Shown here one piece after another: positions 9,920 through 21,945 of a DNA stretch of 64,000 nucleotides (position 1 is its first letter; each line of letters begins with the position of its first letter). The translations under genes were made by a program, and so were the position numbers. Source of the DNA: Epiperipatus broadwayi (Eukaryota; Onychophora; Udeonychophora; Euonychophora; Peripatidae). The stretch spans positions 186,001-250,000 of the forward strand of contig JAQFVV010006504.1 in NCBI GenBank assembly GCA_028023455.1. Direction: 5' to 3'. The notes under the pieces were generated by a model, which searched no databases, was not told where the DNA came from, and was given only the letters and a program-made list of their open reading frames with translations.

Positions 9920-12900
9920 TCAAGGAAAGTAATATATGATCGCTTGTTCAAACTTATAATGTGGTCACTCATACTTGTTTTTATTCTACTTATAATTTTT
10001 AGGCTTTCATCATTTCCCGTTACTTATTATTAGTTTCTTCTTGAATTAAATTGCGTTGTGGGGTTATATATGTATATTTTTATCAATTCATATATTTTGT
10101 TCTTCAAGCAGACGTTCATTCTTGCTTTGGGGAAATGATTTTTAGGGTATTTCTCTTCAGATATGATCATGCTAAAGGTGTGTATATCATATTTTTATAC
10201 TCGGAGGATCTTTTCCATTATTCATAATTTTATCGATGCAGGTATTCATTTTTGCTTAATAGTAATCTGTTTGTTCCTGGTTGTAGGAGCCGGCGTTCAT
10301 TCCTGTTCCATATGATCCTTTGAACTGATGAATTCTTGAGTACAGCTTCAATAAGGCAAGTGCACCACCATCTCTGTTTCATCTACTTTTGTGTTTTCTT
10401 AATGTAGCAGAGCACTTTACATTTTTATATATCTTTTAATGTCTGACTTTGCAAGCATGCAGTCTGTCAGAATTCTGTCTATTCATGATTGTAATATGAA
10501 TTTATTAAATATGTACTCCTACCATAACCTGGATTGATTGCTCATTAATTAATCATTCAATTACCATAGAATGTCCACACTGGAGTTTATTAAGAATATA
10601 AATCCTATAGCTCTCTTTCATGTAAATTAATGAGAATCAAGTTGTTTAGTCAATAATTATTTTTATTTATTTATCTACAACGAACATGATAAAATATAAA
10701 TCTACCCATATAAGCTTTTAATTCACTTTTATTTTTTTTATTGCTACCAATAAAACTTTCCTCACACATTACCTGTCCTATTTTGTGTCTTCTTTACAAC
10801 AATAGATTAAGAAGCTATTTAATATAGTTTTAATAATTTCTTGTAGCTCCCTGACCTCGTGGAATATGATAAAAAAGTGGTAGACATTCCAAATTTAGAT
10901 GTGTTGGTCATGTGGGAATTATCCTGGGGGCATAGTAACAGGATTTGTCTTTGTACTGTTTGTGAAAATGTTTATGATGAGGTTACACAAGGCCATTCAA
11001 GTTAGTGATCATTGGTGACTCCCATGCTTTATCCAACTGGCTATACATTTCTGAACATTATAGTATATAAGTTTATATATTATAAAAAGTTTCTCATTCT
11101 ATTTATGTATAATAAATCAAAAATGTTTAACATTACAATAAAATAATTATTCAGAAATAGAAATTCATTATTCCTTTAGCCTTTTACTTTTCACTTTTAT
11201 ACTTTCAAATTGATGAGATATTGCCAGTTATTTGTTAGATAGTTTCTCTATGATGAAGAGCTTTCATGAATGTTATGATCTTTTTGCACTGATAGAGTTA
11301 TTAATTGATTTATTTTTCATAATAATTGTACTTTATAATTTCATCATAATTTATATTCTTAATATTTAAGTGGGCATTGCATAAATCATGTGATAATCGC
11401 ATATCAAATAATAGATTAATTATCAACCCAAAGTTTCATCACTGTTCCAATATACTAAATTACACAAAGATGTTCAAATAATAGAAATGATAATTTGATT
11501 TTCCAATCAGAAACTTTCATGTCTCAAGCCCACATATTTTCAGCTTTGCTAAATTGTCAAAGCATTTAATTGTGAGTAGGTTTAGCATAAAATATTTTAA
11601 AATAAGATAGATTTTTAGATAGATTTTGATTTATTATATATTGTTTCCATTTATTTAATTATATTTTTATAAATTATAGAGGAAAAAATCCTGTAATTGG
11701 TAAAAGTTATATCTTTTGAGAGTTATTCATTGACACATCAATTGTGGCTTAGCTAAGAAAGTTATAATCACATTCCAGCATATTTAAGACTTGTTATAGT
11801 AAAAGTCAAGGTTGTACTTTTTAATATATTTTATAGCTATATATATATATATACTACATTGTTATTTTAACAATGTAACTAATTGCTGCATTTAAAAAAG
11901 TTACCTCTTCATAGATTAATGAAGATATTCAAGGAAAAATTTTGCAGTAGTTTTTTTTAATATTTTTAAATTTCAAAATAATATTCAAGGTGTTAAAATA
12001 TTAGATAGATGCTATTGGAAGTGGGCAATTATTTAAATATTGATGAACACATCACTTATTGACTGAAATCAATAAATCATATATTGTGAGCAGATTATTC
12101 TGCCATGTATTTATAAGTCATACCTCAGTATTCTCTTTTTTTCTTTGGTTATAATATTCCTTAGAGATACAAAATCTTTCAGAAAAAGATCAGTGAATTT
12201 TACATTGGCAATGACCCACTTTTTAAATATTCTATAAAGTTAGCCTTTGATAAAAGGGTTTGCTGTTTACTTCATTCATAAACTCAATTAAGCTTACAAC
12301 TGCAGCTAGAAATTTTTTTTGTTTTCATTAAAATATTTTTTCAGAATCTTTCAAAATTATGACTTATAAAGAGTTTATTATTTGAATCTGAACAAAATGA
12401 TTGACAAATGCTTCAAATTCTTGTTATAAAAATTTAACAGAAAAGATTATTCTCTGACATTTGATTTAAGTTCCATGTTTAAATATAGATTGTTTCCTTA
12501 AAAATGTTACATTTTTATATGATGGTAAAATTTGACATCTAAAAGAAAGATCTGAATTTAGTTTTATTATTTTGACAAATATTACATTTTATTGCTTAAA
12601 TACTATTTAATTTTATAAATTATTTGTTATTTCACTTCATTTATAAAAAAACTTAAATAATCTAAAAGTATTTTATATTCTTCATTATAAACTATTTTGC
12701 TATGATTTAAGACCCTTATTGCTTAGTTTCATTGTTGTTTTTTTTATTTTTTTATTTTATTTCTGGAGATAAATAAAGATTACGTATTTATTACAAAGAT
12801 ACTCTAATAAAATTAATTTTTAATATCATTATCTGAATCAAAAATAAGTCCTAAAATAACAGTTTAATGACTAATGTTTTTCTCATTATCAGAAAATGAC

Positions 12901-14030
12901 TGACTCAAAAACTCAAGATTGCTAAATTGAAATGTAACTCTGTTGTTGCTTTTTTTACCACAATGTCCCTCCTAATAAGTAAGCCATTTGATTTTTAATA
13001 TTGTTATTTTTGAAAATATTTATTTAGGTTTGTAAACATTTTTATTTAATTGGAATAAACATTAAAATCAAGAATTAATATATTTATATGCAGTAAAAAT
13101 TTGGTAGATTTGATATAAACCATTAGCAATGCAATATGATACTAAAATATTTTAGGTTGCTTATAGTAGAAAGATAAAATTTCAAATATTTTGATATCAA
13201 ATTTAAAATAAGTTGTTAAAAAAAATTAAGAAGTCTCCGGTAGGGCTTACAAGAGGGTGGTATATATATATATATATTGTTGGTAGTTTGTTTTGATTAA
13301 TTGCTTTTATTGAAGTTAGAATAAAATTTTAAAATCAAAATTTACAATATTAATTATTAACATAATTTGTTTAAATTTGGGACACTACTTACAAATTACT
13401 AGCAATGTAATATGAGAGTAAAATATTTTAGGTAGCTTACTTAGTTTCTTAAATCTAGATCAGTTTGCAAATGAACAAACCTAAACTGTAATGTAAACAA
13501 GATACTTATAATTTTACTTTCAACCCGAGCAGTATTTAAGCATCATTTTACCTCCTGTATTTTGACAGATTTCTTTGTTCTCACTAGATTTAAGCTTTCA
13601 ATTGTTATTTTGATATTAAACCATTATTGTTTATTAGAATTTAATAAATTTTAGCTCATTTAATAGATATTTTTGTTTAGAAATTAAATGAATTTTAAAA
13701 AATCACATTTGATTTTCAGAATTATTTTAAAAATTAGATTTTAATCAAAACAAATTGCTGTCACATTATAAAATTTTAGATGAAGCTGATTCAGTTTGAA
13801 AAATGAACAAAATCTTCTTTGTTTGATTGTTGTTCCAAAAATCTGAATGCATTATTTTTAATAACTAGTAAATCTATCAATTTATGCTTTAAATGTTTAT
13901 TTTTTTTTGTAAATTTTATGTTATCACTAAATATTATAACAATCTGCTGATTGACCTCATTTCTAGACTGCTGTGTTTTCTGCAACTGTATTCTTTATAG
14001 TAATAATATTCAGAAAAATATAGTTTTTTA
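9920..14030. other. AT-rich non-coding stretch
   Basis: No gene was found. Weak internal repeats are visible. A TTCATTCYTG-like motif recurs near 10108, 10239 and 10291. A block around 13110-13165 (TAGCAATGCAATATGA, TAAAATATTTTAGGT) recurs near 13395-13450. Both are diverged direct repeats with no assigned family. Confidence 0.5.
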
Positions 14031-14613
14031 TAATGAGTAAGATATATGCGATATATAAATTTCACACAAATAAAATGATAAGTGCGTAAAGTAAACAAAT
14101 AAACAAAATACAAAAATAAATAATTGGCTATTGAGTATATTTAGGTTAGTACTTTCTAAGGAATACCTTCATTATCAAAGTTGTGTGTGAACTGAATTGC
14201 AGAGTAAAACTGTTGTTATGAGAAATGCAAAGTGTATGGAAATTATGTTTTTCATTTTTTTGAAATTTCATAACACATATCTCTTTTTCTTACCAAATTA
14301 CAGTCCAAGTTAATAAAATAGGCTTCTTTGAACTTTTTCTTTAAGTCATGGTGCTCCCTGCATGCATGTTATGCAATTTCCAAAAAATGGCAAACATAAT
14401 TTGCATACACTTTGCATTACTCATAGCAACAGTTTTACTTCACAATTCACTTCACACACAGCTTTGATAATGAAGGTATTCCTTCGAAATTACTAAGCTA
14501 AATATATTCAATAGCCAATTATTTATTGATTATTGTATTTCATTTATTTGTTTACTTTATGCACTTATCATTTTATTTGTGTGAAATATATATCACATAT
14601 ATCTTACTCATTA
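14031..14613. repeat. 583-bp fold-back (MITE-like) element
   Basis: It starts TAATGAGTAAGATATATG and ends with the complement CATATATCTTACTCATTA. Left arm 14031-14276 and right arm 14362-14613 pair over about 245 bp with scattered mismatches. For example, AATGATAAGTGCGTAAAGT near 14080 pairs with the complement near 14550-14568. The loop is roughly 85 bp. No coding sequence is present. The terminal inverted repeats suggest a non-autonomous DNA element, but no clear target-site duplication is seen. Confidence 0.75.
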
Positions 14614-15203
14614 CAAATATAGACACAAAGCGATTATTTATATTCCTTTATATTTAAAAATAAAAAATTTCTGTAAAAAATAAATATGTAATAAAATTTA
14701 TTTTTGATTTCTAATAATTATTACATAATTATGATACAATAAAATCATAAACTTTCCAAAAAATCAAGTTTTTAGACCATTTTATTTTCTCAATGATCAT
14801 AATATTTTCTCAAAGTAAACTCACAAAGTTTGACAACACAAAATATATAATTGGTACTCATCAACCCAGAGCTTAAGATGCTTTGATGGACCACTTATTT
14901 GATTTTCTCACTATCTTTTGAATTTTTTTGCATTTAAAATATTAGAAAATAAATATATGTGGATTTTAACGTTGGGAAAAAAAAACTTCACAAGATTTTC
15001 ATCAGAGGGTTCAAAATGCAAATTTTAGTTTTAGAAACCTCAAAACCTGCCCCAAAGCCAGAAATACATAATGGTTAAAATTGAAATAAAAATAATTCTT
15101 TGATTACAATCTTATTGTTAAAAATTAAATAATATTATAAAAATTATTTATAATGAACACTTTTATATACTATGGGAATTAAAAACCAAGAAAACAATTT
15201 TTT

Positions 15204-15383
15204 CTTCAACTATAATTGTTTTGTTTTTTTTATATTTTACTTGAAATAAAAGGGTAAAGGGGAGGGGACAGAAATTAATTAAATTAATGCCTATTTTATA
15301 TAAAATGAATTTGACTTAATTAATTTTTGGACTTCCACACATTTATTTTAAGTTAAATATAAAAACACTAATTGTGGTTGAAC
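15204..15383. repeat. MITE-like element, copy 1
   Basis: A 180-bp unit bounded by inverted ends CTTCAACTATAATTG and TAATTGTGGTTGAAC. The interior shares the TTTATTTTAAGTTAAATATAAA block with the copy at 16910-17085. It is too short for a transposase. It is non-autonomous, and its superfamily is unknown. Confidence 0.6.
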
Positions 15384-16558
15384 AAATAATTATTTCCTTG
15401 GTTTTATTTTCTTAGTAAATAAAAACATTCATTATACCTGTACATATTTTTTTAATATTTATTATAATTCAAAGTGTAAAGAACTTTTCTTATACCATTG
15501 TAATTTATAAATATATGATTTAGGTACTATCATAAAAAAGCTATTTATTATTTATCTTTTTCACAGATTCGAGTGAAAGTATTTATGTGTTTGAAAATTT
15601 GCTTACAATATTTTTAATTGCCTAAATCTGTTTTTTGTTTAAATTTAATGTTTTATTTAATGAAGCTTAATTATAACTGAGATACACCTTTTAAAGTGTT
15701 TAAAATAAAATTACTTCAGTATATAGATTTAAAATATTTATAAAAATGGATGAGATATAAGAACAAAAGCAAAAATGAAAAAATCCAAGATTTTATAAAA
15801 GAATAACAGTTTATGTTTTTAATAATAGGCTAATGCGTTGTTGCAATGAAACTTTTGTATAATAATTAATAGGCTTTTTAATATTATAATTTCCGCAGAT
15901 TAAGCGCTTTCAGAGCCCTTGTTGCTTCATAATAATAGTCTCTATATTGTTAACGTTATTATATGCAAATATATGCAAAATTATTTACTATACTATGCAT
16001 TTTCTGGAAATGGCAAAACAAGTGTCTTTTCTATTAATTGATTTGATATCACTGGTGATAAAACAAGCTTCCTTAATTTTTCTCTTGATGATAAAAGAAA
16101 AGTTAGATGTGAGTATAATATACAGTAAATCTTCAAAAATAAAAATAAAACATTAAATTTGATACACAAAAAATATTAAATAATTAGATTATAAAAGCTG
16201 ATGCTTTAGAAAACATAAATAAGTAAATATATTTTATTGAATAAATTAGAAAATGAAAATGGTTATATTCTTAAAAATAATAGAATTAAAAAGCAATAAT
16301 AATAAAAATAAACATTGTTTAATTGTCATAAATCAATAGTGAAGAGCAGTAGATAATATTAGAACAATCTGTGATAAAATAAAAACTAAACTATAGCAAT
16401 AATTTTAAGAAAGACTTTAAAATAAATAATATGTTTTCAAATTAATTAATTAATTATTAGCAATCCTCAATTTTATGTTGACACAGTTTCTCATCTTGAA
16501 AGTTTGAATATGTTTTTTTAAGTTTAGAAAAGCAAGACTAACAATATTAATATTTATA

Positions 16559-16735
16559 ACAAGCAAAACTCTCCATACAGCAGTGCCACTCAGTGCCAAC
16601 CAGAGTAATCAATGGATTCCAGAGTCACTGATGTGAACCACAAGCCAGAAAATAATCTGGGGATATTGGGTGAGTAGGCACTAGATGAGGATTTTATGCA
16701 CAAGCATAAGAAATAGTGGTCATGTGATGTTTAAT
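16559..16735. repeat. Copy 2 of the mosaic dispersed repeat
   Basis: It begins CAAGCAAAACTCTCCATAC and shares CCACTCAGTGC with the copies near 6249 and 43000. It ends CAAGCATAAGAAATAGTGG followed by TCATGTGATG. The reverse complement of that end is found at 42960-42990. It is more complete than the copy at 6249 and has no coding capacity. Confidence 0.6.
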
Positions 16736-16909
16736 AATTTAATTAATATTTATAATATTAACCTTATATTTTTAATATTAGATAATTACACTTTTGTGAT
16801 GTATAACATAGAATAAGTCTTAAAAATGTAACAAATAGTATATGTAAAAATATTTTAATATAAAAACTTTTATTTTATATTAAAAAGCCAAAAAAAAAAT
16901 AATTGTTAT

Positions 16910-17085
16910 CTTCAACCACAATTGATGTTTTATATTAAAGTTAAAAGAAAAGCATTGGAAGTGCAAAAATTAATGGTTTCAATTATTTATTGCAAAAAAA
17001 AAAAATAGTGATTGAATTAAATAATTTATGACAACCCTATACTTTTATTTTAAGTTAAATATAAAAACTTTAATTGTGGCTGAAG
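16910..17085. repeat. MITE-like element, copy 2
   Basis: A 176-bp unit with ends CTTCAACCACAATTG and TTAATTGTGGCTGAAG, a near-perfect terminal inverted repeat of about 14 bp. The ends and the TTTTAAGTTAAATATAAA block match copy 1, about 1.7 kb upstream and in the same orientation. Confidence 0.65.
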
Positions 17086-17595
17086 AAAACAGATATTTTT
17101 TGAATTATTAATATACATTAAATAGAAGCATTTATTATAAATGTTTTTCAAAGTATATTATTTTTAAGGTTGTGGCATTTAAACAGTTAATGAAAACATT
17201 TTTTATAAAATAGTATGTATATTACATTTTTTAATATTTGGATATTTTTGTAATAATTCCTCTTTAAAATAAAGAATAAAAATAAAGTCACACCATATGT
17301 ACATTTTAAAAAATAATGGTGGAACATTAATAATTAATTCAATACTATTTTGTGCATGAAAGAAATGTTTTACAAAAAGAAATTTTACAATCAAGATACA
17401 ATTTCATTCATTTTAAAAAGAGCAACTTTTGCAATCAATTGAAAGTAAGATGCAGTTTCATTTTTATTTTAATTGAGCATTCATACCTTTGGTTGTAACC
17501 TATTTTTTAGAATGTGATGTGATGTACTGTAGCTTCTCCTTAAACAAAGTCAAGAATCTCTCAGGAATTATGCCCAGAGAAAGCTGTTAGCCACT

Positions 17596-17943
17596 TTATT
17601 TTCCATTCTCCAGTCTAAGTTTTCCCATATTCTGCTCCATCCCATTTTCCACAATATAATCTTTGTCAACTCTATAGCCTTTATATTTAAATCCCCCTTT
17701 ATCTTTTCTCAAATCCAGCATAAAAACCAATAATCCACTTTCTGTATAATCGCTTTTTTCATATTTATTCTTCCATAACATCATTATGAGCACCCTTTCT
17801 GTTTTCAAGCATTTACATTCAATTAACAGATGCATAATATTTTCTATTTCTTTCTTACATAATTTACAGACTAAATCACCCATATTTTTCCATTTACATG
17901 TATATTCTCTTGTTGCTAAAGATCCTGTTCCAGCTTTAAACAA
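17596..17943 (-). pseudogene. CCHC zinc-knuckle C-terminus of second LINE
   Basis: This 115-residue piece starts FKAGTGSLATREYTC and contains VCKLCKKEIENIMHLLIEC, a C-x2-C-x8-H-x4-C zinc knuckle. That knuckle is typical of the C-terminus of many LINE polyproteins, where it is thought to bind nucleic acid. It runs to a stop at 17596. The remaining 3' untranslated part runs to roughly 17500. Confidence 0.7.
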
Positions 17944-17994
17944 TAAACTACTTTCCTTATTATTATCTTATATTAATTTGCACTTAATATTCTA

Positions 17995-18346
<352 letters not shown>

Positions 18347-18779
18347 ACATTTTTATTTTACTTTTTGCATGTTTTATATGAAAACTTGACCATCCCATTT
18401 CTTCTTGAATTGCCTCCCTTGCTGTCCATACCTCTGCATTCAATGCATGTCTTCTTACTTCCCTTTAAACTTTTTCTAAGTAATTTAATACCCCTTTACT
18501 AACACATAAAGCATCATTACCATATGTTAACCCTGCTACTGCAACTTCCTTCCATATAATTCTAGCTACATCATATTTATTATATGAAAACACTGTTAAT
18601 TTTTTTATCAATCCCTTTCTTTTCTTTACTTCATTTATCAATTTTTTCTCCCATTCATCGAAATAATTTTTCTGATATACTTAAAATAATTCCAAAATAA
18701 TTATATCTATTCACCACACTTATCTTAATATCTCCCAATAAAAATTCTACATCTTCTCTTTCCCCAGTATTAACCATCA

Positions 18780-19022
18780 TTATTTTAAATTTTTTTCACC
18801 ATATTTAATCCCCATCTTTTTACTCACCCTTGCACATGTCCCCAGCATAACTTCCATATCTTCTCTTCTTTCTGCACACAAAAATATGTCATCTGAAAAA
18901 AAAAGACATGACGAAATATATACTCCCTTACCACCTAATAACAGTATCTCTATCACTCTCCCTACTCTTTCTATTGCTCTTTCTATTTCACTCAAATACA
19001 ACACAAACAAAATAGGTGACAC
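18780..19022 (-). pseudogene. RT active-site fragment of second LINE
   Basis: An 80-residue piece starting within the SPxLFxLYLxE block that follows the missing GVRQGC motif. FFSDDIFL (residues 41-48) corresponds to the catalytic F/Y-A-D-D box, with serine for alanine. ICxxxxKMGIKYGEKN-like sequence at the end matches the block where active copies read G-L-x-x-N-x-x-K-T. The first methionine is internal to the domain. Confidence 0.75.
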
Positions 19023-19374
19023 AGAGCATCCTTACCTTAGTCCCACCCCATTTTTAACTTTAACTGATTCTATATTTTCTAATTGATATATATAATAATT
19101 ATTTTCATATAATTTTTTTAATATCCACTAAATCTTCATCCATTCCCAAATTTGCTAAACTTATTCACAATCTATTTCTATTTACTCTATCATATACCTT
19201 TTCTATATCTATTTAACTCATATATAACTGTTTATTTGAATTCCTACACATATCCATAAGTTGTGTAACTACAAATAAACTATCTCCTATATTCCTATCT
19301 AATCTAAAACCTCCTTGCATTTCCTCCACTACATTATTCCCTTCCATCCATTTTTGAACTCTTCTAGCCACCAT

Positions 19375-19620
19375 TTATGAAAAAACATTATATAAAACTG
19401 ATGTTACCACTACCGGTCTATAATTATTTAACTTTTTATTATCCTTACTTTTTCCTTTAAATAAAAATCTTATTCTTGTATTACTCCACCTACTCAGAAA
19501 AACTATATTCTGTGTCATATTAATAAAATACGATAATAACTTTACTTTTGCCCTATACCCTAATTTGATTACCATCTCTGGTGTCCATCTATCTAAATCT
19601 CTTGCCTTTCCACTTTTCAA
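19375..19620 (-). pseudogene. RT fingers fragment of second LINE
   Basis: This 81-residue piece contains KSGKARDLDRWTPEM (residues 2-16), a variant of the GKAPGxDG(W)xPEM block of LINE reverse transcriptases. LNNYRPVVVTSVLYNVFS near the C-terminus matches the NYRPI-L-x-x-xYK block. The D-L in place of P-G in the first block and the loss of K after Y-N are degenerative. The remaining RT lies in other frames to the left. Confidence 0.75.
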
Positions 19621-19910
19621 TTTCTTCTCTATCTCATTCAGTTCATTTTTGTAAACCTAATATTCCCATTACTATATGCTTTCATGTTTTCTATCACTCT
19701 ATTCTTCACATCTAACTTTTTTTTTTATTCATTACATATTTATTTAAAATTCTCTCTAAATCTTCTCTAGAGCTACATGCTATTCCCTCATCATCTAGTA
19801 ATACTACTCTCTCCGCTACATTTCTCCTTTTAATGCAACTTTTATATAGTTCCGTCTTTATTTTACTTACAGTTTCGCCTGTCCTGCAATCTTCATAAAA
19901 GCTACAATAT

Positions 19911-21110
19911 CAGTTTTAATTACAGAAAACATGTTTTTTTTTTTGTTTTATATATATATACTTGCTTTCTAAATAATTATAAAATAGATTTTATTTACAA
20001 AGACTGATAAGAAAATAAGAAATAAAAACAAGCATAACTGCACTTTGACTTTTTCCTTCTAGTTTATTTAATTTTAATTCTATTTAATTTTCAATAAAAT
20101 ATCTGGAATCTACATCAAATTTGCCACATGATAAAAATAGCATTTCTTGTGTGTGTATAAAAACTGAATAAATTAAGAATCTACTCTTTTTTACCCTTTG
20201 TTACATGGATTACAATTCAACTGTTTTTAATTTTATGTAATACATTTAATGATTCATGGATTTATTAAAGTTATCAATCACTTTTAAAAAAGTTTATATA
20301 ACTATTTACTATGAATATATATTTAATATATTGATGTGCACACATGGCAATCTATAAAATTTACAAATCAGTTTATTAGAAGGGATTTGAACCCAAATTT
20401 TCAAGCTCCCTTCAAACATGACCACATACATGTGAAAACATGTTATTAAGCTATCTTCAATAATTTATTGACAAGGCAGCTTTGTAATACAAATTCTTCT
20501 ACTTACAATTGATTTAAAATCATAAATCGTTTGTACAGTTTATATAAAATGTATTAGACGAGTCATACAAATAAAAATTTAAAAAAAATATATGAATGCA
20601 ATAAATGGGCATGAATCAGCATAAAAATTCAATATATGTAATAATAAATATTAAATACATAGTATCGCCAGAAAAAATCACTATTCAAGAGACAATCTTC
20701 ATGCCTGGATTTGAAAGAAGCATGATACAAATCTGATATTCATCATTATTAAGTCTTTGCCAAACATGAGACATATTATAAAGGTGAGCATCAATATTTT
20801 TGTTATACTTAAGTGCAAAAATAGCTTTAATAATAAACATATCAAAAAGACTGGGATCATTATATCAATATTCATCACCATCAGTGATCATGGCCATAAG
20901 GTACACTGAGCTTCAGTGATCTGGCTATCAATGATTTAGCAATTATCTTAAAAAAATATAAAGTGAATAAAGTTTGAAGATAATCTTCATTATTTTTGCA
21001 ATCATCTAAATAATTTTGAAGAGATATATAAATATTACCCACATATATTTCATATTGCTTTGGATAAAAACTAGTTGTGGAACAGCAAGACTTCTGATAA
21101 CGGTATATAT
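19911..21110. other. AT-rich spacer with a fold-back-family fragment
   Basis: No gene was found. The segment 20375-20455 (GGATTTGAACCC, TTCAAGCTCCCTTC, ACCACATACATGTGAAAA) resembles the tRNA-like arm of the fold-back family at 35755-35910. It is probably a fragment of it. Confidence 0.45.
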
Positions 21111-21154
21111 ATATATGAAAAACAAAAAACAAGTTAAAAACTTGCTAACGCTTG

Positions 21155-21382
21155 TCAACAGATGGCATTCTACCAAAAACACCATCAAGTGTATGTTTAC
21201 ATAAACGTCAGAGCAAGCATTCACTATCTCTAACTTTAATTCCACTTTCAGATCATGATTCCAAGCTATTTCTTGAAATCATGATATGAAAGTGGAATTA
21301 AAGTTAGAGATAGTGAATGCTTGCTCTGACGTTTATGTAAACATATGCTTGACGGTGTTTTTGGTAGAACGCCATCTGTTGA
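21155..21382. repeat. Hairpin with about 100-bp arms
   Basis: The left arm (21160-21258, CAGATGGCATTCTACC to TTCCACTTTCA) and right arm (21285-21382) are near-perfect inverted copies around a short loop that itself contains ATCATGAT. A single-arm relative lies at 53085-53170. A related leader, ACTTGCTAACGCTTGT, is found just upstream here and again near 53455. The ends are flanked by short TA tracts. Confidence 0.85.
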
Positions 21383-21397
21383 CATATATATATATAT

Positions 21398-21832
21398 CAA
21401 ATCAAAACTACCCCAAATCCAAAATTAAACCAGACCAGCATAAAAATAATATTAAAACACAACCTAAGATTTCACTGCTACAAGTAGACTTCTCAAATGT
21501 AAAGAACTACCAAAAACTACACAATATATATATAATATTAAAAGCTACTCACAAATCCATTTACTTCCCATCCACCCTTAATATTAAAAGAACTCTTAAA
21601 TAAGTTAATTGCTTCAGAATAATAAATTTTCAATAATAAAGACTCTTTAATTCTTCTTTTGATTTCATTTCTCTCAAAGAAGACAACCTTAGCTTCATCA
21701 AAATCAATTGTGTAGTTTTTTGTAGTTCTTTACACTTGAGAAGTCTGCTTGCAGCAGTGAAACCTTAGGTTGTGTTTTAATATTATTTTTATGCTGGTCT
21801 GGTTTAATTTTGGATTTGGGGTAGTTTTGATT
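21398..21832. repeat. Second hairpin adjoining the first
   Basis: The left arm (21398-21515, ATCAAAACTACCCCAAATCC onward to ACTACACAA) and right arm (21708-21832) are inverted copies of about 120 bp around a loop of about 190 bp. Pairing includes CAGACCAGCATAAAAATAAT with its complement. It lies 16 bp from the preceding hairpin, separated by a TA tract. The family is unknown. Confidence 0.8.
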
Positions 21833-21865
21833 TTATATTGACTAGTTTAGCTTTATGCTTGTAAT

Positions 21866-21867
<2 letters not shown>

Positions 21868-21941
<74 letters not shown>
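21868..21941. repeat. (TA)n microsatellite
   Basis: Two TA runs separated by an AACA interruption near 21906, immediately after the second hairpin. Confidence 0.95.

Positions 21942-21945
<4 letters not shown>

Larger units (their letters stand above)
14614..17500. other. AT-rich spacer carrying small repeats
   Basis: No gene was found. The stretch contains the two MITE-like copies and one mosaic repeat copy listed separately. An open frame at 15947-16156 has no motif. Confidence 0.5.
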
